The notes under the pieces are model-generated. The model worked only from the letters and a program-made list of their open reading frames with translations, was not told where the DNA came from and did not search any database. DNA of 26,231 nt from Longilinea sp964536805. GTDB lineage: Bacteria > Chloroflexota > Anaerolineae > Anaerolineales > Anaerolineaceae. The stretch lies in NCBI GenBank assembly GCA_964536805.1, contig CAZHYQ010000030.1, positions 1 to 26,231 of the forward strand. Reading direction: 5' to 3'. The translations under genes and the position numbers were made by a program. Positions 21,794 through 26,231 of the stretch are shown in pieces (position 1 is the first letter of the stretch; every line of letters begins with the position of its first letter).

Positions 21794-21814
21794 TAACCGC
21801 TAATCGCCAATCGC
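21794..21814 (-). repeat. Inverted heptamer units matching 21575-21616
   Basis: Three 7-base units that are reverse complements of GCNNTTA/GCNNTTG units lie just before the stop of the minus-strand gene. A CCCCC-TTC-GGGGG hairpin (21773-21785) precedes them. Confidence 0.5.
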
Positions 21815-21820
21815 TTCTTC

Positions 21821-22489
21821 TCAATGCTCATTCTGCGCGTCGATGAAATCGATCTCGCGCGGCGCCTGGCGCAAAGCCACGCCTTTGAGCAGCGCCTCCA
21901 ACAGCAGCTGCCACAGCTGCGGGCGGGCCGTCTGGAACTGCTCCAGCATGGCTTTGACGGGTTCAATATCCCGGGCCAGTGCCAGGGTCTCGGGCGGCAC
22001 TTCGTAACTGCGGCTGACCGCCAGCAGCTTGCGCTCTTCGGTCATGCTTGCCAGGCCGCGCGCCGCCAGCCCGGCCGGGATATGCCCGACAACCTCCGCG
22101 AACGGATCGTGATATTTGATTCCCAGCCAGGTCGCAACCACCTGCTCCAGGTTGCCGCTTTCCCGTACCGCCTCGCCCGACCCGGCGGCTGCCAGCAGCC
22201 CGGCTTCCAGCGTCCCCGCCGGCCACTCTACGGGCGTTCCGGTCACTTCCACCGCGAGGATCTCCTTTTTCGAGAGGCCAAACCAGCCTGAATGGATGCG
22301 TTCCGTCAGGCGCAGCGCTCCAGCCTGCAGGTTGGCCAGCAGCGCGCTGGCCAGCGTCATCTTCGCAAGCTCGCCTAAATGCAACTCCTGCCCGGAATGC
22401 ACCAGGCGCGCGCTCCGCGATGCGCCGGGAGCGCCGGCAAATTGCTCGCCGTTCAGGTAGACCAGTTCGCTGGGGGTAAGCTGACTCAA
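21821..22489 (-). CDS. Hypothetical protein, possibly GPP34-like fold
   Basis: An approximately 222-residue protein without signal peptide or membrane helices. It has helical blocks such as MTLASALLANLQAGALRLTE (an A-x-L-x-x-L-x-x-G pattern), then EVTGTPVEWPAGTLEAGLLAA. These recall the GPP34/GOLPH3 layout of helix pairs and short strands, but the match is weak and I do not claim the family. Two starts are possible: GTG at 22504 with no ribosome site, or TTG at 22489 with GGAGGT seven bases before it. I prefer the TTG. It lies between a convergent exported-protein gene and the divergent ridA promoter region. Confidence 0.65.
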   Translation of the reverse strand: MSQLTPSELVYLNGEQFAGAPGASRSARLVHSGQELHLGELAKMTLASALLANLQAGALRLTERIHSGWFGLSKKEILAVEVTGTPVEWPAGTLEAGLLAAAGSGEAVRESGNLEQVVATWLGIKYHDPFAEVVGHIPAGLAARGLASMTEERKLLAVSRSYEVPPETLALARDIEPVKAMLEQFQTARPQLWQLLLEALLKGVALRQAPREIDFIDAQNEH

Positions 22490-22574
22490 GGGGGTAACCT
22501 CCACGGGTAGATGTCTGTTTCAGGCGCGTTTATTTTATCAGAAATGCCCGGCTGTGTTTGAAATCCAAACCGGG

Positions 22575-22603
22575 TTGCCATTTTTTATGATTAGAACTAT
22601 AAT
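22575..22603 (+). promoter_or_regulatory. Promoter of the RidA-family gene
   Basis: TTGCCA (22575-22580), a 17-base spacer and a perfect TATAAT (22598-22603) lie 28 bases before the ATG at 22632. Confidence 0.7.
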
Positions 22604-22631
22604 TCTATTATTCTTTTCGCAGGAGTTATTC

Positions 22632-22982
22632 ATGTCAACCATCAAGCGCATTTCCACCCCCTACAGCTATTCGGCTGCCGTGGTAGCCGGCAGCCAGGTT
22701 TACCTTGGCCTGCACCGCGGCTTCGCGGACGACTTTGAAGGCCAATGCCGCTCCACCCTGGAGGGCATTCAGAAAACCCTGGCGCAGCTCGACCTTGGCA
22801 TCGAATGCATGGTCAAGGTCAACGTCTGGCTGAAGAACGTCAGCGACCTGCCCACCATGGAAGAAATCTTCCGCGAGTACTTCCCGCAGGACGGTTTTCC
22901 GGCGCGCATGACCGCCACCACCCAGTTCTACGATGCCGACTGCCTGATCATGATCGAAGGCGTGGCGTTCATCGAGGAATAG
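22632..22982 (+). CDS. RidA (YjgF/YER057c/UK114) family protein
   Basis: A 116-residue protein, slightly short of the usual ~125. It has SAAVVAGSQVYLG, the helix FEGQCRSTLEGIQKTLAQLD, then the family core MVKVNVWLKNVSDLPTMEEIFREYFP and the FPARMTATTQF block with the arginine that in RidA deaminases binds the carboxylate of the imine intermediate. The usual C-terminal VEIEAIA reads LIMIEGVAFIEE. RidA clears reactive 2-aminoacrylate and related enamines; many relatives have other or unknown roles, so deaminase activity is likely but not certain. AGGAG stands six bases before the ATG; the upstream in-frame extension to 22554 contains the promoter and is not coding. Confidence 0.85.
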   Translation: MSTIKRISTPYSYSAAVVAGSQVYLGLHRGFADDFEGQCRSTLEGIQKTLAQLDLGIECMVKVNVWLKNVSDLPTMEEIFREYFPQDGFPARMTATTQFYDADCLIMIEGVAFIEE

Positions 22983-23066
22983 ATCCAAAGGTACGCAAAT
23001 CCAAGCCTCGGATGCTGTCCCGCCGCGAGTGCAGACCTCACTACCGGAGGATATCATGCATCCTTC

Positions 23067-23221
23067 GTAAGGGCGACAGCAGGTCGGGAGGAGTCGACAC
23101 CGGGAAGTGTGCCTTGATACCGACCTGCTTCGCCCTGCTCACCGATCGAATTTTGTCGAAGCATCCGGGACATGGTTGCATGCGCGGCCGGCGCGGTCTT
23201 CCCGGATGCTGTCGCCCTTAC
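23067..23221. repeat. Three-armed inverted repeat region in the ridA-GH2 gap
   Basis: Arm 1 (GTAAGGGCGACAGCA, 23067-23081, continuing GGTCGG) can pair with 23120-23136 over about 17 bases with one bulge. It can also pair perfectly with 23207-23221 over 15 bases. A separate perfect pair, GCATCCGGGA (23161-23170) / TCCCGGATGC (23200-23209), lies inside. The 22983-23265 gap between these convergent genes has no credible gene. Confidence 0.65.
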
Positions 23222-23265
23222 AGGTATCCCCTGCTCGATATGGTCCCTGATCTTTCCCATCTTCT

Positions 23266-25056
23266 TCATTCCTGTAAATTGATCAGCCGCTCGTGCGCGG
23301 CGCGCAGCGCTTCGGCGTCCATCTTCTCCAGCGCGCGGTCGTAGGTCAGGTAGCCGTTGATCTCGATCTCCACGTCAGTGGTCTGGGTATAGACCGCCGC
23401 TGTCAGCCCCTGCCTGATCAGCGGGCGCAGTTCTTCGTCTAGCAGCCTCAAATAGGCCGCAGTGAGTTCCTCTTTGGAATTGTAAAAACGATAGCCGAAC
23501 TTCTGATTCTCATCCCAGGCATGTCCGGGCATCAGCAGGCTGTAGCCGCCGAACTCAGAGATGACGAAGGCGCGCCGGTCGAGGCGCGGCTTGAACAGTT
23601 TCTTGAAATAAATGTGCTTGCTGAGAAAATCGCCGCCGCCCTGGTCAAACCAGCCTGAGGCGTGATCCACCAGGCGGGTCGGGTCATAGGTTTTGACCCA
23701 CTGCGCCGTTTCTTTGGCGCGGAACTGCCCCCAACTCTCGTTGAAGGGCACCCAAACCGCGATGCAGGCGGCATTGTGTAAATGATCCAGCATGCCCTGC
23801 AGCTCGGCGCGGTATTCGGCCCGGTTGGTCTCCTCTGCCCGCCCGGCGCGCCACAACGGAAAGCGGTCATCGCGGCGGAAGTTGAGCGACAACGCCAGAA
23901 AAGCCACCAGCGACCCGTCAATGCGCCCGCCGTTGGGCATGTCCTGCCAGACGATCATGCCCAGCCGGTCGCAGGCGGCGTACCAGCGCAGCGGCTCGAC
24001 CTTGATGTGCTTGCGGATCAGGTTGCAGCCCAGGCTCTTGACGTACTCGATGTCGTAGAGCATGGCCGCTTCGCTGGGCGGGGTGTACAGCCCGTCTGGG
24101 AAAAAGCCCTGGTCGAGCGGGCCGTATAGGAACAGCGGCTGGTTGTTGAGCGTGAAGCGCAAGTGCCCCTGGGCGTCCGGCGCCAGGGCGAACTTGCGTA
24201 TGGCAAAGTAGCTGCCGACCTCGTCCAGCGGCTGGCCGGCGCGCGTCAGGCGCACCGTCAGGTCGTAGAGGTGCGGGTCAGCCGGGCTCCAGGCGTGCGG
24301 GGCGGGGATCGCCAGGCGTAGCGCTTGGTCAACCGGCCCGCTGCCGCGCGCGACAACCTCGCCGCCGTCAACGGCTTTGGCCTCCAGGCGAACATCGTCG
24401 CCATCCGCGCCGCAAAATTTCACCTCGATCTGCAATGCCGCACCGTCCAGGTCGGGCGTCAGTTTGAGCGATTCGATGCTCACGGCCGGTTTACTCTCCA
24501 GCCAGACCGTTTGCCAGATGCCCGAGATGGGGGTGTACCAGATGCCGCTGGGCTTGAGCACCTGTTTGCCGCGCTGCTGCATACCCGTGTCGGTCGGGTC
24601 CCAAACCGGGACGAGCAGCTCATTTTCGCCCTCCTTCAGTGCCTCCGTGATATCAAACGTAAAGGGCAAATAGCCGCCGCGGTGCTCCCCCAGCGGAACG
24701 CCGTTCAGCCAGACTGTGCATTCATAGTCGACCGCGCCGAAATGCAGCAGCACGCGCCTATCGCCCCAGCCGGGGCGCGGGTCGGTGAAACAGCGCCGGT
24801 ACCACAGGCGTTGATCGGGCAGCAGCGGCTTTTGCACGCCCGAGAGCAGCGACTCGACCGCGTATGGTACAAGAATTTGACCGTCGAAAGTGTGCGGCGC
24901 GGCGGCATCCTTGGGCAGAATGGCATATTCCCACAGGCCGTTCAGATTGGCCCACTGCGGGCGGGTCATCTGCGGGCGCGGGTATTCGGGCAGCGGGATG
25001 GGGCTTTCCGGTTCCCAACGGGTTCGAAGTGTTTTGGTTGGCAAAGTTGACTCCAT
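23266..25056 (-). CDS. Glycoside hydrolase family 2 protein
   Basis: An approximately 596-residue intracellular enzyme (no signal peptide). It has the GH2 plan: a sugar-binding jelly roll (RPQWANLNGLWEYAI; LLHFGAVDYECTVWLNGVPLGEHRGGYLPFTFDIT), an immunoglobulin-like middle domain and a TIM barrel. The acid/base Glu is in VPFNESWGQ (E440) and the nucleophile Glu in FVISEFGGY (E501). FFPDGLYTPPSE replaces the NYHEDHP-type block of classical beta-galactosidases, so a different exo-glycosidase specificity is likely. The ATG at 25056 is taken as start; a GTG eight codons upstream lies inside the CACGGAG repeat. No clear ribosome site is seen for either. It lies downstream of the GH127 gene on the same strand, suggesting joint plant-polysaccharide breakdown. 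Confidence 0.88.
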   Translation of the reverse strand: MESTLPTKTLRTRWEPESPIPLPEYPRPQMTRPQWANLNGLWEYAILPKDAAAPHTFDGQILVPYAVESLLSGVQKPLLPDQRLWYRRCFTDPRPGWGDRRVLLHFGAVDYECTVWLNGVPLGEHRGGYLPFTFDITEALKEGENELLVPVWDPTDTGMQQRGKQVLKPSGIWYTPISGIWQTVWLESKPAVSIESLKLTPDLDGAALQIEVKFCGADGDDVRLEAKAVDGGEVVARGSGPVDQALRLAIPAPHAWSPADPHLYDLTVRLTRAGQPLDEVGSYFAIRKFALAPDAQGHLRFTLNNQPLFLYGPLDQGFFPDGLYTPPSEAAMLYDIEYVKSLGCNLIRKHIKVEPLRWYAACDRLGMIVWQDMPNGGRIDGSLVAFLALSLNFRRDDRFPLWRAGRAEETNRAEYRAELQGMLDHLHNAACIAVWVPFNESWGQFRAKETAQWVKTYDPTRLVDHASGWFDQGGGDFLSKHIYFKKLFKPRLDRRAFVISEFGGYSLLMPGHAWDENQKFGYRFYNSKEELTAAYLRLLDEELRPLIRQGLTAAVYTQTTDVEIEINGYLTYDRALEKMDAEALRAAHERLINLQE

Positions 25057-25074
25057 TATTAGGTTATTTAATTT

Positions 25075-25266
25075 CACCACGGAGACACGGAGATCACGGA
25101 GAAGAAATATATAGGATGGGATAAGAAAACCACAGAAACGCAGAGATCACAGAGTGATTATGAAGGATAGAGAAAAGAGATTCTAAATCAATTTACCATT
25201 TGGTTCTTTTATTACTCTTCTCTTCTCATTTTCTCTCTTCTCCGTGTCCTCCGTGCCTCCGTGGTG
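25075..25266. repeat. 30-bp inverted CACGGAG-type repeats flanking the GH127-GH2 gap
   Basis: The left arm at 25075-25104 and right arm at 25237-25266 are complementary at 27 of 30 bases. Each is built of near-identical CACGGAG steps. A degenerate version with A for G (CCACAGAAACGCAGAG type) lies at 25128-25154. The arms almost touch the GH127 stop on one side and the GH2 start on the other. No gene lies between. Confidence 0.75.
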
Positions 25267-25273
25267 AATTCTC

Positions 25274-26231
25274 CTACGCCCTCACCCACACCGTCATCTG
25301 CGACTCGCCGCGGTTCGCCCACAGGTAATACGGGATGAAGGTCAGGGGCTGGCCGTCGCAGGACTTGCCCTCGATCTTCACAATCCCACCCAGCAGCGAG
25401 CTGTCCTCGACGGGAGCAAGCGAATTGGGGTCAATGCGTGCTTCGAAGATGTCCACGCCGGGGTTGTCGATGCTTTCCAGGCAGTACACCAGCGGCCCGC
25501 GCGTCACCGCCGCCTTGCCGGCATGCCCCTGCACGCGCGGGTGCGCGCGCAGCAGCCGCACCGGCATGTCAAACTCGATCTCGATCACATCCCCCGCCTG
25601 CCAGGCGCGTTCGACCGTCCAAAAGGTTGCCCCGCGCGGATCGTAACCGCAATCGGTGGGGTCAAGGGTGGGTACAGGCTCTGACCTCCCGTCTACCGGC
25701 TGCCCATTGACCGTAACCCGCATCGCGCCAGCCCACGAAGGCCGCCGCAGCAGCAGTCGGACGAGTATCGCACTCTCGACCGCGCTGATCGCGATGCGCA
25801 CAGCTCCCTGCCAGGGCAGATCCGACTGCAGCAACAGGTGCAGCGGCCCCTCGCGCAACTCGCTGCTGATGTACTGGTGTACCGTCAGGGAGTCCGCCTG
25901 GCTGGAATAAATATAGCCGCCCACGTCCGCCCAGATGCGCGACAGGTTGGACGGGCAGCACGGCACCCAGAACCAGGCCTTGCGCGTCACGCCGCCGCGG
26001 CAGACCAGCGGGTTGTTATACAGGTAACTGGTGCCCTCTGCCCCCATGCCAACCAAGGCCGCGTTATAGAGCTGCCACTCGAACAGGTCGCTGTACTGCG
26101 CCGCGCCGGTGATCTGCGCCATCTCCCAGTTCCACATCAGGCTGGCCAGCGCGGCACACGGCTCGCAGTAGGCATATTCGGGATCCAGCTCGTCGTCGTT
26201 GCCAAAGCCTTCCAGTTCGGCCAGCGCGCCC
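25274..26231 (-). CDS. Glycoside hydrolase family 127 (beta-L-arabinofuranosidase-like), 5' end cut by window edge
   Basis: The frame stays open to the right edge of the window (26231), so the ATG at 26137 is internal and only the C-terminal ~319 residues are visible. Upstream of it the protein reads EGFGNDDELDPEYAYCEPC, then MWNWEMAQITG. Later come VPCCPSNLSRIWADVGGYIY and a beta-rich tail (MRVTVNGQPV; AVTRGPLVYCLE). In characterised GH127 the zinc is held by Glu and Cys of an E-x-C motif and by two adjacent Cys, all present here (EPC and CC), one of those Cys being the nucleophile. The enzyme removes terminal beta-L-arabinofuranose, as from plant cell-wall glycoproteins. It is followed by GH2 on the same strand. 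Confidence 0.88.
   Translation of the reverse strand, partial: GALAELEGFGNDDELDPEYAYCEPCAALASLMWNWEMAQITGAAQYSDLFEWQLYNAALVGMGAEGTSYLYNNPLVCRGGVTRKAWFWVPCCPSNLSRIWADVGGYIYSSQADSLTVHQYISSELREGPLHLLLQSDLPWQGAVRIAISAVESAILVRLLLRRPSWAGAMRVTVNGQPVDGRSEPVPTLDPTDCGYDPRGATFWTVERAWQAGDVIEIEFDMPVRLLRAHPRVQGHAGKAAVTRGPLVYCLESIDNPGVDIFEARIDPNSLAPVEDSSLLGGIVKIEGKSCDGQPLTFIPYYLWANRGESQMTVWVRA

Noticed and set aside
1..26231. tRNA, rRNA or prophage structural genes
   Set aside because: None were seen on either strand; the 'phage Gp37/Gp68' name of the DUF5131 family alone does not indicate a prophage.

Overview
The window looks like a chromosomal stretch of an Anaerolineae-type Chloroflexota bacterium (inferred; no marker gene is present). 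The reasons are a GC-rich backbone with Shine-Dalgarno-led genes, a lipoprotein with a Thr/Pro/Ala-rich linker, a secreted protein with a YLPYV-type motif, peptide-type ABC transport, GH2/GH127 glycosidases, and intergenic spaces packed with short palindromes and heptamer repeats. The first ~1.85 kb is clearly AT-rich and differs from the rest.

Layout. 1-1842: AT-rich two-gene cassette, a three-Cys-motif partner protein (TcmP, cut by the left edge) and its DUF5131/Gp37-Gp68-like three-Cys protein. 2029-2349: small rubrerythrin-like protein. 2350-2767: palindromes and direct repeats. 2768-5409: overlapping MoxR/NorQ-type AAA+ ATPase and NorD/CbbO-like VWA protein. 5607-6527 (-): leucine carboxyl methyltransferase-family methyltransferase. 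6841-10246: three-gene ABC-2 exporter (ATPase plus two permeases). 10419-10985: MntP-type manganese exporter. 11117-11752: cytoplasmic sulfite-oxidase-like molybdoenzyme. 11842-12779: REP-associated tyrosine transposase (RAYT) inside a cluster of REP-like hairpins. 12792-19023 (-): one peptide/nickel-type ABC uptake operon in the order SBP-oppB-oppC-oppD-oppF. 19553-21568: two exported proteins of unknown function separated by a heptamer array. 21821-22489 (-): unknown protein. 22632-22982: RidA-family protein. 23266-25056 (-) and 25274-26231 (-, cut by the right edge): GH2 and GH127 glycoside hydrolases.

Most striking points. (1) The substrate-binding lipoprotein of the ABC operon has the motifs of an SBP_bac_5 protein in circularly permuted order: the canonical C-terminal half follows the signal peptide and linker, the canonical N-terminal half comes second, and the protein stops where the canonical halves would join. 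(2) The OppC permease of the same operon carries about 115 extra residues in its first extracytoplasmic loop that resemble one lobe of a type 2 periplasmic-binding protein. Together these make a peptide-type importer with a rearranged binding apparatus, driven by a consensus promoter (TTGACA-16-TATAAT) that overlaps a 22-bp near-palindromic operator. (3) Many of the intergenic palindromes have a GTAG tetranucleotide at the foot of the hairpin, the feature known to be recognised by RAYT/TnpA-REP transposases. A RAYT gene lies in the window, flanked by its probable cognate REPs, one of which supplies the RAYT stop codon.
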